From Mercurialis annua (Eukaryota; Streptophyta; Magnoliopsida; Malpighiales; Euphorbiaceae): a stretch of DNA of 64,000 bases. Position numbers and translations under genes: made by a program. Below, one piece after another: positions 12,155 to 26,100 of the stretch (the first letter of the stretch is position 1; each line of letters opens with the position of its first letter). The notes under the pieces were generated by a model that saw only the letters and a program-made list of their open reading frames with translations, was not told the DNA's origin and did not search any database. The stretch covers positions 35,801,653 through 35,865,652 of the forward strand of contig NC_065572.1 in the NCBI RefSeq assembly GCF_937616625.2, given 5' to 3'.

Positions 12155-12770
12155 ATGTGATTGCTTCCGTGATTAAATATTATTTGTTAATTATTGCGAA
12201 AAAATATTAGTGATTTGAGGCTTGCTACGGGTTCCGGAGCTACCACTCCCGTTCCCTAGCGCCGATTGCGGCTTAATATTTTGGGTCGTGACAGATTTGT
12301 TTAAAGGGTTTTGAACTTAATAAATGTAAATAGTATTATGAACTCATCTCAGTATATCTTACCCCCGTTGTTTCCCCATTTTCCAGGTTTATTATTTCGA
12401 GCGAGTTTGCTGATCTCCGAATCTTTTTATTCCCCGGAGTTTTATTTTCTTTTAATAAATTGTCAAACTACTTTTATTCTTAGACCGCAGTAGTAAATTA
12501 AAAGTCTATATTATTCTTGTCTGTTTGTCGGATTTGTCTGACTGGCTTGATTTTATGCTTTGGCACTACTATTGTTTAACTATGTTTTTTTTTAATGGAA
12601 GTACTTATATTTAAACTGTTAGTTTAGGTTGGAGTCTCGGTTGCCCCCGATCATTGGATTTTCTGCAGGTTTATTTAATTGGTTGTTTTCCGCAACGCAT
12701 GCTACAGGTTTTGGTATGACCATACCCATACCCTAGCGCCGGTCGCGATCCATGAAATTGGATAGTGACA

Positions 12771-15700
12771 GTAAAGTTTTAAACGTTCGGCTTAAATAGC
12801 TAAAAATGTGAAACATTTGGTTTTGTATAGTAACGTTTGTAAACGATTGGGTTTGTTTCGTAATGTTTGTAAACGTTTGGGTTAAATCGCTAAAAATGTG
12901 AAACATTTGGATTTGTTTTGTAACGTTTTAAACGTTTGGTTTTGTTTCTTAACGTTTGTAAACATTTCGCTTAAATTGCTAAAAGGTGAAACATTTGGAT
13001 TTGTTTCGTAACGTTTGTAAACGTTTGGCTTAAATTGATAAAAATTTGAAACGTTTGGATTTGTTTCGTAACGTTTGTAAACGTTCGGCTTAAATCACTC
13101 AAAAGGTGAAACGTTTGAATTTCTTTCGTAGCGTTTGCAAACGTTCGGCTTATATTGCTAAAAAGGTGAAACGCTTGGATTTTTTTCGAAACGTTTGTAA
13201 ACATTTGGCTTAAATTACTAAAAAGGTGAAACGCTTGGATTTGTTTCAGAACATTTGTAAACGTTTGGCTTAAATTGCTTAAAAGGTGAAACGCTTGGAT
13301 TTGTTTCGTAACGTTTGTAAATGTTTGGCTTAAATTGCTAAAAAGGTGAAGCATTTTGATTTGTTTCATAACCTTTGTAAATGTTTGGCTTAAATTGCTA
13401 AAAAGGAGAAACGTTTGGATTTATTTCGTAACGTTTGTAAACGTTTGCCTTAAATCGCTAAAAAGGTGAAATGTTTGGATTTGTTTCGTATCGTTTGTAA
13501 ACTTTTTAGTATAAATCGCTAAAAAGGGAAAACGTTTGGATTTGTTTCGTAACATTTGTAAATATTTGGCTTAAATTGCTAAAAGGTGAAACACTTAGAT
13601 TTATTTCGTAACTTTTGTAAACATTTGGCTTAAATTGCTAAAAATATGAAACGTTTAGTTTTGTTCCGTAAAGTTTGTAAACGTTTGACTTAAATGGCTA
13701 AAAAGGTGAAACGTTTGGATTTGTTTCTTAACCTTTGTAAACGTTTGGCTTAAATCGCTAAAAAGGTGAAACATTTGGATTTGTTTCGTAACATTTGTAA
13801 ATGTTTGGCTTAAATCGCTAAAAAGGGGAAACATTTGGATTTGTTTCGTAACGTTTGTAAACGTTTGACTTCAATCTCTAAAAAGGTGAAATATTTGGAT
13901 TTGTTTCGTAACGTTTGTAACGTTTTGCATAAATCGCTAAAAAGCCAAACGTTTTGTTTTGCTTCGTAACGTTTTATACGTTTGGCTTAAATCGCAAAAA
14001 AGGGAAAATGTTTGGATTTATTTCGTAACGTTTGTAAACGTTTGGCTTAAATTGCTAAAAAGGTGAAACATTTGGATTTGTTTCTTAACCTTTGTAAACG
14101 TTTGGCTTTAATTGCTAAAAAGGTGAAACATTTGAATTAGTTTCTCAGTGTTTGTAAAAGTTTGGCTTAAATCGCTAGAAACGGGAAACGTTTGGTTTTG
14201 TTTCGTAACGTTTATAAACATTTGGCTTATAAAGCTAAAAAGGTAAAACATTTGGATTTGTTTTGTAACGTTTGTATTAAATTGCTGAAAAGGCGAAACG
14301 TTTGCATTTATTTCGTAATGTTTGTAAACGTTTGGCTTAAATTGCTAAAAAGGGTTTCCTAACATTTTAAATGTTTGGATTAGTTTCGTAACGTTTGTAA
14401 ACGTTTGGCTCAAATCGCTAAAAAGATGAAAATTTTGGATTTGTTTTGTAACGTTTGTAAACGTTTGGCTTAAATCGCTAAAAAGGTGAAACGTTTGGCA
14501 TAAATCGCAAAAAAGGTGAAACTTTTGTAAACGTTTGGATTAAATTGCTAAAGAAGTGAAATGTTTGGATTTAAATTGCTAAAAAGGTAAAGCGTATGGA
14601 TTTGTTTCTTAACGTTTGTAAACATTTGGCTTAAATCGCTAAAAAGGTGAAACATTTGGATTTTTTTTGTAACGTTTGTAAACATTTGGCTTAAACTTTA
14701 AAAAGGTGAAACATTTGGTTTTGTTTCGTAACATTTATAAGTGTTTGGTTTAAATTGCTAAAAAGGTGAAACGCTTGGATTTGATAAGTACCGTTTGTAA
14801 ACATTTCGCTTAAATCGCTAAAAAGGTGAAACGTTTGGATTTGTTTCGTACCGTTTGTAAACGTTCGGCTTAAATTGATAAAAAGGTGAAACGTTTGGTT
14901 TTGTTTCGTAACGTTTTTAAATGTTAGGCTTAAATCGCTAAAAAGGTGAAACGTTTGGATTTGTTTCGTACCGTTTGTAAACTTTCGGCTTAAATCGCTA
15001 AAAAGGTGAAACTTTTGGTTTTTTTTCGTAACGTTTGTAAACGTTAGGCTTATATAGCTAAAAAAGTGAAACATTTGGTTTTGTTTCGTAACGTTTGTAA
15101 ACGTTTGTCTTAAATTGCTAAAAAGTTGAAACGTTTGGATTTGTTTCGTATCGTTTGTAAACGTTCGTCTTAAATCACTAAAAAGGTGAAACGTTTGAAT
15201 TTCTTTCATAGCATTTGTAAATGTTTGGCTTATGTTGCTAAAAAGATGAAACTCTTGGATTTGTTTCGTAACGTTTGTAAACGTTTGGCTTAAATTACTA
15301 AAAAGGTGAAACGCTAGGGTATATTTCGGAACATTTTTAAACGTTTGGCTGAAATTGCTAAAAAGGTGAAACGCTTGGATTTGCTTCGAAATGTTTGTAA
15401 ATGTTTGGCTTAAATCACTAAGAAGGTGAAGCATTTGGATTTGTTTCATAACCTTTGTAAACGTTTGGCTTAAATCGCTAAAAAGGGGAAACGTTTGGAT
15501 TTGTTTCGTAACGTTTGTAAACATTTGGCTTAAATCGCTAAAAAGGTGAAATTTTTGGATTTGTTTTGTAATGTTTGTAAATATTTTAGTATAAATCGCT
15601 AAAAAGGTGAAACATTTTAATTTGTTTCGTAACGTTTGTAAACGTTTGGCTTAAATTGCTAAAAGGTGAAACGCTAGGATTTGTTTGGTAATGTTTGTAA

Positions 15701-18700
15701 ACAATTGGCTTAAATTGCTAAAAAGGTGAAACACTTGGATTTGTTTCGTAACTTTTGTAAACGTTTGACTTAAATTGCTAAAAAGGTGAAACGTTTGGAT
15801 TTGTTTCTTAACCTTTGTAAACGTTTGGCTTAAATCGCAAAAAAGGTGAAACGTTTGGATTTGTTTCGTAACATTTGTAAATGTTTGGCTTAAATCGCTA
15901 AAAAGGGGAAACGTTTGGATTTCTTTCGTAACGTTTGTAAACGTTTGACTTCAATCTCTAAAAAGATGAAATGTTTGGATTTGTTTCGTAACTTTTGTAA
16001 ACGTTTGCCATAAATCGCTAAAAAGGTGTAATATTTGGATTTGTTTCGTAACATTTTAAACGTTAGGCTTATTTCGCTAAAATGGGTAAACGTTTGGATT
16101 TGTTTCATAACGTTTGTAAACGTTCTGCTTAAATACCTAAAAAAGTGAAATGTTTGGTTTTGTTTCGTAACGTTTGTAAAACGTTCGGCTTAAATCGCTA
16201 AAAAACTGAAACGTTTTGAATTCTTTCGTAGAGTTTGTAAACGTTTGGCTTATATTGCTGAAAAGGTGAAACACTTGGATTTGTTTTATAACGTTTGTAA
16301 ACGTTTGGCTTAAATTACTAAAAAGGTGAAACTCTTGGATTTATTTCGGAACATTTTTAAACGTTTGGCTTAAATTGGTAAAAAGGTGAAACACTTGGAT
16401 TTGCTTCGTAACGTTTGTAAATGTTTGGCTTAAATTGCTAAGAAGGTGAAGCATTTGGATTTGTTTCATAACCTTTGTAAACGTTTGGCTTAAATCGCTA
16501 AAAAGGGGAAACGTTTGGATTTGTTTCGTAACGTTTGTAAACATTTGGCTTAAATCGCTAAAAAGGTGAAACGTTTGGATTTGTTTTGTAACGTTTGTAA
16601 ATGTTTTAGTATAAATCGCTAAAAAGGTGAAACATTTGAATTTGTTTCGTAACGTTTGTAAACGTTTGGCTTAAATTGCTAAAAGGTGAAACGCTTGGAT
16701 TTGTTTGGTAACGTTTGTAAACATTTGGCTTAAATTGCTAAAAAGGTGAAACACTTGGATTTGTTTTGTAACGTTTGTAAACGTTTGACTTAAATTGCTA
16801 AAAAGGTGAAACGTTTGGATTTGTTTCTTAACCTTTGTAAACGTTTGGCTTAAATCGCTAAAAAGGTGAAACGTTTGGATTTGTTTCGTAACATTTGTAA
16901 ATGTTTGGCTTAAATCGCTAAAAAGGGGAAACGTTTGGATTTGTTTCGTAGCGTTTGTAAACGTTTGGCTTATATTGCTGAAAAGGTGAAACACTTGGAT
17001 TTGTTTCATAACGTTTGTAAACGTTTGGCTTAAATTACTAAAAAGGTGAAACTCTTGGATTTATTTCGGAACGTTTTTAAACGTTTGGCTTAAATTGCTA
17101 AAAAGGTAAAACGCTTTGATTTGTTTCGTAACGTTTGTAAATGTTTAGTTGAAATTGCTAAAAAGGTGAATTGCTTGGTTTTGTTTCGTAACGTGTGTAA
17201 AGGTTTGGCTTGAATCGCTGAAAATGTGAAACGTTTGGTTTTGTCTTGTAACGTTTGTAAATGTTTGGCATAAATCACTAAAAACGTGAAACGTTTAAAT
17301 TTTATTTCGTAACGTTTATAAACGTTTGGCTTAAATCGCTATAAAGGCAAAATGTTTTGATTTGTTTCGTAACATTTCTAAACGTTTGGCTTAAATCGCT
17401 AAAAAGGTGAATAGTTTATATTTGTTTCGTAACGTTTGTAAACGTTTGGCTTAAATCGCTAAACAGGGGAAACGTTTCGATTTGTTTCGTATCGTTTGTA
17501 AACGTTTGGCTTAAATCGCTAAAAAAGTGAAACATTTGGATTTGTTTCGTAACCTTTGTAAACGTTTGGCTTATATTGCTAAAAAGGTGAAACGCTTTGA
17601 TTTGTTTCGTAACGTTTGTAAACGTTTGGCTTATATTTCTAAAAAGGAAAAATGTTTGGATTATATTGCTAAAAAGAAGAAACATTTGTTTTTAATTTGT
17701 AACGTTTGTAAACGTTTGGCTTAAATTTCTTAAAAGGTGAAACGTTTGGTTTTGTTTCGAAACGTTTGTAAACGTTAGGCTTAAATAGCTAAAAAGGTGA
17801 AATGTTTGGTTTTGTTTCGTAACGTTTGTAAACGTTCGGCTTAAATTGCTAAAAAGGGGATACCTTTGGATTTGTTCCGTAACGTTTGTAAATGTTTGGC
17901 TAAAATTGCTAAAAAGGGGAAACATTCGGATTTGTTTCGTAACGTTTGTAAACGATTGGTTTTGTTTCGTAATGTTTGTACAACGTTTGGGTTAAATCGC
18001 TAAAAATGTGAAACGTTTGGATTTGTTTTGAAATGTTTTAAACGTTTGGTTTTGTTTCGTAACATTTGTAAACATTTGGCTTAAATCGCTAAAAAGCGGA
18101 AACGTTTGGATTTGTTTCGTAACGTTTGTAAACATTTGGCTTAAATTGCTAAAAAGTTGAAACGTTTGGATTTGTTTCGTATCGTTTGTAAAAGTTCGGC
18201 TTAAATCGCTAAAAGGTGAAACGATTGGATTTCTTTCATAGCGTTTGTAAATGTTTGGCTTATATTGTTAAAAAGGTGACACGCTTGGATTTCTTTCGTA
18301 ACATTTGTAAACGTTTGGCTTAAATTAATAAAAAGGTGAAACGTTTGGATTTGTTTCGGAACATTTTTAAACGTTTCGCTTAAATTGCTAAAAAGGTGAA
18401 ACGCTTGGATTTGTTTCGTAATGTTTTTAAATGTTTGGCTTAAATTTCTAAAAAGGTGAAGCATTTGGATTTGTTTCATAACCTTTGTAAACGTTTGGCT
18501 TAAATCGCTAAAAAGGATAAATGTTTGGATTTGTTTCGTAACGTCTGTAAACGTTTGGCTTAAATCGCTAAAAAGGTGAAACATTTGAATTTGTTTCGCA
18601 TCGTTTGTAAACGTTTTAGTATAAATCGCTAAAAAGCGGAAACGTTTTGATTTGTTTCGTAACGTTTGTAAACGTTTGGCTTAAATTGCTAAAAGGTGAA

Positions 18701-20100
18701 ACGCTTGGATTTGTTTGGTAACGTTTGTAAACGTTTGGCTTAAATTGCTAAAAAGGTGAAACGTTTCGATTTGTTTCGTAACGTTTGTAAACATTTGGCT
18801 TAAATTGCTAAAAAGGTGAAACGCTTGGATGTGTTTTATAACGTTTGTAAACGTTTGACTTAAATTGCTAAAAAGGTGAAACGTTTGGATTTGTTTCTAA
18901 ACCTTTGTAAATGTTTGGTTTAAATTGCTAAAAAGGTGAAATGTTTGGATTTGTTTCGTAGCATTTGTAAATGTTTGGCTTAAATCGCTAAAAGGGGGAA
19001 ACGTTTGGATTTGTTTCGTAACGTTTGTAAACGTTTGACTTCAATCTCTAAAAAGGTGAAATGTTTGGATTTGTTTCGTAACGTTTGTAAACGTTTGGCA
19101 TAAATCGCTAAAAACGTGTAATATTTGGATTTGTTTCATAACGTTTTAAACGTTAGGCTTATATCGCTAAAATGGGTAAACGTTTGGATTTGTTTCGTAA
19201 CGTTTATAAATGTTCCGCTTAAATACCTAAAAAGGTGAAATGTTTGGTTTTGTTTCGTAACGTTTGTAAAGGTTTGGCTTAAGTCGCTGAAAATGTGAAA
19301 CGTTTGGTTTTGTTTCGTAACGTTTGTAAACGTTTGACTTAAATCGCTAAAAATGTGAAACGTTTGGTTTCTTTTCGTAACGTCTGTAAGCGTTTGGCTT
19401 AAATTGCAAAAATAGTGAAACTCTTGGATTTGTTTCATAATGTTTGTAAATGTTTGGCTTAAATTACTAAAAAGGTGAAACTCTTGGATTTATTTCGGAA
19501 CGTTTTTAAACGTTTGGCTTAAATTGCTAAAAAGGTAAAACGCTTGGATTTGTTTCGTAACGTTTGTAAATGTTTAGTTTAAATTGCTAAAAAGGTGAAT
19601 TGCTTGGTTTTGTTTCGTAACATTTGTAAAGGTTTGTCTTAAATCACTGAAAATGTGAAACGTTTGGTTTTGTTTCGTTACGTTTGTAAACGTTTGGCTT
19701 AAATCCCTAAAAATGTGAAACGTTTAGTTTCTTTCCGTAACGTCTGTAAGCGTTTGGCTTAAATTACTAAAAAGGGGAAACGCTTGGATTTGTTTTGTAA
19801 CGTTTGTAAACGTTTGGCTGAAATCCCTAAATAGGTGAAACGTTTGGATTTGTTTCGTAATGTTTGTAAATGATTGGCTTCAATCGCTAAAAAGGTGAAA
19901 CATTTGTATTTGTTTCGTAACGTTTGTAAAGGTTTGGCTTAAATTGCTAAAAAGGTGAAATGTTTGGATTTGTTTCGTAACGTTTGTAAACGTTTGGCTT
20001 AAGTCCCTAAAAATGTGAAACGTTTGGATTTGTTTTGAAAGTTTGTAAACGTTTGGCTTATATCTCTAAAAAGGTAAAACGTTTGGTTTTATTTCGTAAC
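12771..20100 (-). repeat. 60-bp satellite array, orientation A, ~1.02-kb HOR family
   Basis: Continuous 60-bp monomers. A diagnostic variant containing TTTTAGTATAAATCGCT ends at 13520, 15600, 16620 and 18630, so the spacing is close to 1.02 kb or twice that, which is about 17 or 34 monomers. The stretches 15480-16100 and 16500-17000 are visibly near-copies. A disturbed zone at about 14230-14600 contains truncated monomers, for example a monomer fused directly into GGGTTTCCTAAC. The longest open frame of the window (14691-15524, minus strand, 277 codons) is here and is purely 20-residue periodic. Confidence 0.95.
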
Positions 20101-23100
20101 GTTTGTAAACGTTTGGCTTAAATTATTAGAAATGTGAAACTTTTGTTATTGTTCCGTAGCGTTTATACACGTTTTACTTAAATCGCTAAAAAGGTGTAAC
20201 GTTTTCGTAATGTTTTTATACGTTTGGCTTGTATTTGTTTCGTAACCTTTGTAAACGTTTGGCTTAATCGCTAAAAAGGTGAAACGCTTGGATTTGTTTC
20301 GTAATGTTTGTAAACGTTGGGCTTAAATTGCTAAAAATGTGAAACGTTTGGATTTTTTTGTAACATTTTAAACGTTTGGATTTATTTCGAAAAGTTTGGA
20401 TTTGTTTCGTAACGTTTGTTAACGTTTGGCTTCAATCACTAAAAAGGGGAAACGTTTGGATTCATTTTGTAACGTTTGTAAATGTTTGGCTTAAATTGCT
20501 AAAAAGGTGAAACACTTGGATTTGTTTCGTAGCGTTTGTAAACATTTGGCTTAAATCGATAAAAAGGTGAAACGTTTGGATTTGTTTTGTAATGTCTGTA
20601 AACGTTCGGCTTAAATCGCTGAAAAGGTGAAACATTTGGTTTTGTTTCGTAACGTTTGTAAACGTTAGGCTTAAATAGCTAAAAAGGTGAAATGTTTTGT
20701 TTTGTTTCGTAACGTTTGTAAACGTTCGGCTTAAATCGCTAAAAAGGGGATACCTTTGGATTTGTTCCGTAACGTTTGTAAATGTTTGGCTAAAATTGCT
20801 AAAAAGGGGAAACATTCGGATTTTTTCGTAACATTTGTAAATGATTGGTTTTGTTTCGCAATGTTTCTAAACGTTTGGGTTAAATCGCTAAAAATGGGAA
20901 ACGTTTTGATTTGTTTTGTAATGTTTTAAACGTTTTGTTTTGTTTCATAACATTTGTAAACGTTTGGCTTAAATCGCTAAAAAGCGGAAACGTTTGGATT
21001 TCTTTCGTAGCGTTTGTAAACGTTTGGCTTATATTTCTGAAAAGGTAAAACGCTTGGATTTGTTTTGCAACGTTTGTAAATGTTTGGCTTATATTACTAT
21101 AAAGGTGAAACGCTTGGATATGTTTCGTAACGTTTGGCTTAAATTGCTAAAAAGGTAAAACGCTTAGATTTGTTTCGCAACGATTGTAAATGTTTGGCTT
21201 AAATTACTAAAAAGGTGAAACGCTTGGATTTGCTTCGAAACATTTATAAACGTTTGGCTTAAATTGTTAAAAAGGTGAAATGCTTGGATTTGTTTCGTAA
21301 CGTTTGTAAATGTTTGGCTTAAATTTCTAAAAAAGAGGAAACGTTTGGTTTTGTTTCGTAACGTTTGTAAACGTTAGGCTTAAATTTCTAAAAAGGAGAA
21401 ATGTTTGGTTTTATTTCGTAACGTTTGTAAACGTTAGGCTTAAATCGCTAAAAAGGTGAAACGTTTTGATTTGTTTCGTATCGTTTGTAAACGTTTTAGT
21501 ATAAATCGCTAAAAAGGTGAAACATTTGGATTTGTTTCGTAACGTTTGTAAATGTTTGGCTTAAATTGCTAAAAAGGTAAAACATTTGGATTTGTTTCTT
21601 AACCTTTGTAAACTTTGGCTTAAATCGCTAAACAGGTGAAACGTTTGGATTTGTTTCGTATCGTTTGTGAAAGTTTGGCTTAAATCATTAAAAAAGTGAA
21701 ATATTTGGATTTGTTTAGTAACCTTTGTAAACGTTTGGCTTATATTGCTAAAAAGGTGAAACGCTTTGATTTGTTTCGTAACGTTTGTAAACGTTTGGCT
21801 TATATTGCTAAAAAGAAGACACGTTTGGATTTAATTCGTAACGTTTGTAAATCATTGCCTTAAATTTCTAAAAAGGCGAAACGTTTGGTTTTGTTTCCTA
21901 ACGTTTGTAAACGTTGGGCTTAAATAGCTAAAAAGGTGAAATGTTTGGTTTTGTTTCGTAACGTTTGTAAACGTTCGGCTTAAATCGCTAAAAAGGGGAT
22001 ACCTTTGGTTTTGTTCCGTAACGTTTGTAAATGTTTGGCTAAAATTGCTAAAAAGGGGAAACATTCGGATTTGTTTCGTAACGTTTGTAAACGATTGGTT
22101 TTGTTTCGTAATGTTTGTAAACGTTTGGGTTAAATCGCTAAAAATGTGAAAGGTTTGGATTTGTTTTGTAATATTTTAAACGTTTGGTTTTGTTTCGTAA
22201 CATTTGTAAACGTTTGGCTTAAATCGCTAAAAAGCGGAAACGTTTGGATTTGTTTCGTAACATTTGTAAACGTTTGGCTTAAATTGCTAAAAAGTTGAAA
22301 CGTCTGAATTTGTTTCGTATCGTTTGTAAACGTTCGGCTTAAATCGCTAAAAGGTGAAACGTTTCGATTTCTTTCATAGCGTTTGTAAATGTTTGACTTA
22401 TATTGCTAAAAAGGTGAAACGCTTGGATTTGTTTCTTAACGTTTGAAAACGTTTGACTTAAATTACTAAAAAGGTGAAACGCTTGTATTTGTTACGGAAT
22501 ATTTGTAAACGTTTGGATTAAATTGCTAAAAAGGTGAAACGCTTGGATTTGTTTCATAACATTTGTAAATGTTTGGCTTATAATTTCAAAAAAGGTGAAA
22601 CATTTGGATTTGTTTCATAACCTTTGTAAACGTTTGGCTTAAATCGCTAAAAAGGAGAACCGTTTGGATTTGTTTCGTAACGTTTGTAAAAGTTTGGCTT
22701 AAATCGCTAAAAAGGTGAAACGTTTGGATTTGTTTCGTATCGTTTGTAAACGTTCGGCTTAAATCGCTAAAAGGTGAAACGTTTGGATTTCTTTCATAGC
22801 GTTTGTAAATGTTTGGCTTATACTGCTAAAAAGGTGAAACGCTTGGATTTGTTTTGTACCGTTTGTTAATGTTTGGCTTAAATTACTAAAAAGGTGAAAT
22901 GCTTGGATTTGTTTCGGAACATTTGTAAACGTTTGGCTTAAATTGCTAAAAAGGTGAAACGTTTGGATTTGTTCCCTAACGTTTGTAAATGTTTGGCTAA
23001 AATTGCTAAAAAGGGGAAACATTCGGATTTGTTTCGTAACGTTTGTGAACGATTGGTTTTGTTTCGTAATGTTTGTAAACGTTTGGGTTAAATCGCTAAA

Positions 23101-26100
23101 AATGTGAAACGTTTGGATTTGTTTTGTAATGTTTTAAACGTTTGGTTTTGTTTCATAACATTTGTAAACGTTTGGCTTAAATCGCTAAAAAGCGGAAACG
23201 TTTGGATTTGTTTCGTAACGTTTGTAAACGTTTGGCTTAAATAGCTAAAAAGTTGAAACGTTTGGATTTGTTTCGAATCGTTTGTAAACGTTCGGCTTAA
23301 ATCGCTAAAAGGTGAAACGTTTGGATTTCTTTCATAGCGTTTGTAAATGTTTGGCTTATATTGCTAAAAAGGTGAAACGCTTAGATTTGTTTCTTAACGT
23401 TTGAAAACGTTTGGCTTAAATTACTAAAAAGGTGAAATGCTTGTATTTGTTACAGAATATTTGTAAACGTTTGGATTAAATTGCTAAAAAGGTGAAACGC
23501 TTGGATTTATTTCGTAATGTTTGTAAATGTTTGGCTTATAATTTCTAAAAAGGTGAAGCATTTGGATTGGTTTCATAACCTTTATAAACGTTTGGCTTAA
23601 ATCGCTAAAAAGGAGAAACGTTTGGATTTGTTTCGTAACGTTTGTAATCGTTTGGCTTAAATCGCTAAAAAGGGGAAACGTTTGGATTTGTTTCGTATCG
23701 TTTGTAAACGTTCGGCTTAAATCGCTAAAAGGTGAAACGTTTGGATTTCTTTCATAGCGTTTGTAAATGTTTGGCTTATATTGCTAAACAGGTGAAACGC
23801 TTGGATTTGTTTCGTACCGTTTGTAAATGTTTGGCTTAAATTACTAAAAAGGTGAAATGCTTGGATTTGTTTCGGAACATTTGTAAACGTTTGGCTTAAA
23901 TTGCTAAAGAGGTGAAACGTTTGGATTTGTTCCGTAACTTTTGTAAATGTTTGGCTAAAATTGCTAAAAAGGGGAAACATTCGGATTTGTTTCGTAACGT
24001 TTGTAAACGATTGGTTTTGTTTCGTAATGTTTGTAAACGTTTGGGTTAAATCGCTAAAAATGTGAAATGTTTGGATTTTTTTTGTAATGTTTTAAATGTT
24101 TGGTTTTGTTTCGTAACGTTTGTAAACGTTTGGCTTAAATCGTTAGAAATGTGAAACTTTTGTTATTGTTCCGTAGCGTTTATACACGTTTTACTTAAAT
24201 CGCTAAAAAGGTGTAACGTTTTCGTAATGTTTTTATACGTTTGGCTTGTATTTGTTTCGTAACCTTTGTAAACGTTTGGCTTAATCGCTAAAAAGGTGAA
24301 ACGCTTGGATTTGTTTCGTAATGTTTGTAAACGTTGGGCTTAAATTGCTAAAAATGTGAAACGTTTGGATTTTTTTGTAACATTTTAAACGTTTGGATTT
24401 ATTTCGAAACGTTTGGATTTGTTTCGTAACGTTTGTTAACGTTTGGCTTCAATCACTAAAAAGGGGAAACGTTTGGATTCAATTTGTAACGTTTGTAAAT
24501 GTTTGGCTTAAATTGCTAAAAAGGTGAAACACTTGGATTTGTTTCGTAGCGTTTGTAAACATTTGGCTTAAATCGATAAAAAGGTGAAACGTTTGGATTT
24601 GTTTTGTAATGTCTGTAAACGTTCGGCTTAAATCGCTGAAAAGGTGAAACATTTGGTTTTGTTTCGTAACGTTTGTAAACGTTAGGCTTAAATAGCTAAA
24701 AAGGTGAAATGTTTTGTTTTGTTTCGTAACGTTTGTAAACGTTCGGCTTAAATCGCTAAAAAGGGGATACCTTTGGATTTGTTCCGTAACGTTTGTAAAT
24801 GTTTGGCTAAAATTTCTAAAAAGGGGAAACATTCCAATTTTTTTCGTAACATTTGTAAACGTTTGGCTTAAATCGCTAAAAAGCGGAAACGTTTGGATTT
24901 GTTTCGTAACGTTTGTAAACGATTGGCTTAAATAGCTAAAAAGTTGAAACGTTTGGATTTGTTTCGAATCGTTTGTAAACGTTCGGCTTAAATCGCTAAA
25001 AGGTGAAACGTTTGGATTTCTTTCATAGCGTTTGTAAATGTTTGGCTTATATTGCTAAAAAGGTGAAACGCTTAGATTTGTTTCGTAACGTTTGAAAACG
25101 TTTGGCTTAAATTACTAAAAAGGTGAAATGCTTGTATTTGTTACAGAATATTTGTAAACGTTTGGATTAAATTGCTAAAAAGGTGATACGCTTGGATTTA
25201 TTTCGTAATGTTTGTAAATGTTTGGCTTATAATTTCAAAAAAGGTGAAGCATTTGGATTTGTTTCATAACCTTTATAAACGTTTGGCTTAAATCGCTAAA
25301 AAGAAGAAACGTTTGGATTTGTTTCGTAACGTTTGTAAAAGTTTGGCTTAAATCGCTAAAAAGGTGAAACGTTTGGATTTGTTTCGTATCGTTTGTAAAC
25401 GTTCGGCTTAAATCGCTAAAAGGTGAAACATTTGGACTTCTTTCATAGCGTTTGTAAATGTTTGGCTTATACTGCTAAAAAGGTGAAACGCTTGGATTTG
25501 TTTCGTACCGTTTGTTAATGTTTGGCTTAAATTACTAAAAAGGTGAAATTCTTGGATTTGTTTCGGAACATTTGTAAACGTTTGGCTTAAATTGCTAAAA
25601 AGGTGAAACGTTTGGATTTGTTCCGTAACGTTTGTAAATGTTTGGCTAAAATTGCTAAAAAGGGGAAACATTCGGATTTGTTTCGTAACGTTTGTGAACG
25701 ATTGGTTTTGTTTCGTAATGTTTGTAACCGTTTGGGTTAAATCGCTAAAAATGTGAAACGTTTGGATTTGTTTTGTAATGTTTTAAACGTTTGGTTTTGT
25801 TTCGTAACATTTGTAAACGTTTGGTTTAAATCGCTAAAAAGAGGAAACGTTTGGATTTGTTTCGTAACGTTTGTAAACGTTTGGCTTAAATAGCTAAAAA
25901 GTTGAAACGTTTGGATTTGTTTCGAATCGTTTGTAAACGTTCGGCTTAAATCGCTAAAAGGTGAAACGTTTGGATTTCTTTCATAGCGTTTGTAAATGTT
26001 TGGCTTATATTGCTAAAAAGGTGAAACGCTTAGATTTGTTTCTTAACGTTTGAAAACGTTTGGCTTAAATTACTAAAAAGGTGAAATGCTTGTATTTGTT

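Larger units (their letters stand above)
9683..12293 (+). mobile_element. Nested solo LTR, Tekay-like, 2611 bp
   Basis: This LTR starts TGTAATACCCC and ends GGGTCGTGACA. It is flanked by a perfect 5-bp target duplication GATTT (9678-9682 and 12294-12298) and is inserted in the outer LTR, whose halves join cleanly once it is removed. There is no primer site, gag or pol, so it is a solo LTR, normally the product of recombination between the two LTRs of one element. Its end carries CCCTAGCGCC, shared with the other two Tekay-like LTRs here, but its body differs, so it is a separate subfamily. Open frames at 10116-10781 and 11397-11603 do not look like proteins. Confidence 0.9.
7507..12770 (+). 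mobile_element. Tekay-like 3' LTR (outer), split by a nested solo LTR
   Basis: The LTR starts TGTAATATCCC at 7507 after a polypurine tract and ends ..GATAGTGACA at 12770. It is interrupted from 9683 to 12293, leaving 7507-9682 plus 12294-12770, about 2.65 kb of its own sequence. The segment after the interruption aligns with the reverse complement of the LTR at 37859-40725: shared blocks include AACTTAATAAATGTAAAT, the CCCCGTTGTTT region, CTTAGACCGCAGTAGTA and the terminal CCCTAGCGCCGGTC. It is clearly diverged, so it is an older relative. The right flank is satellite A beginning GTAAA. No matching duplication is visible at 5564, consistent with 5' truncation or rearrangement. Confidence 0.85.

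Noticed and set aside
7507..12770. Complete retrotransposon with two LTRs in the first insertion
   Set aside because: The piece at 9683-12293 has its own GATTT duplication and splits one LTR, and no gag, pol or primer site lies between LTR-like parts.
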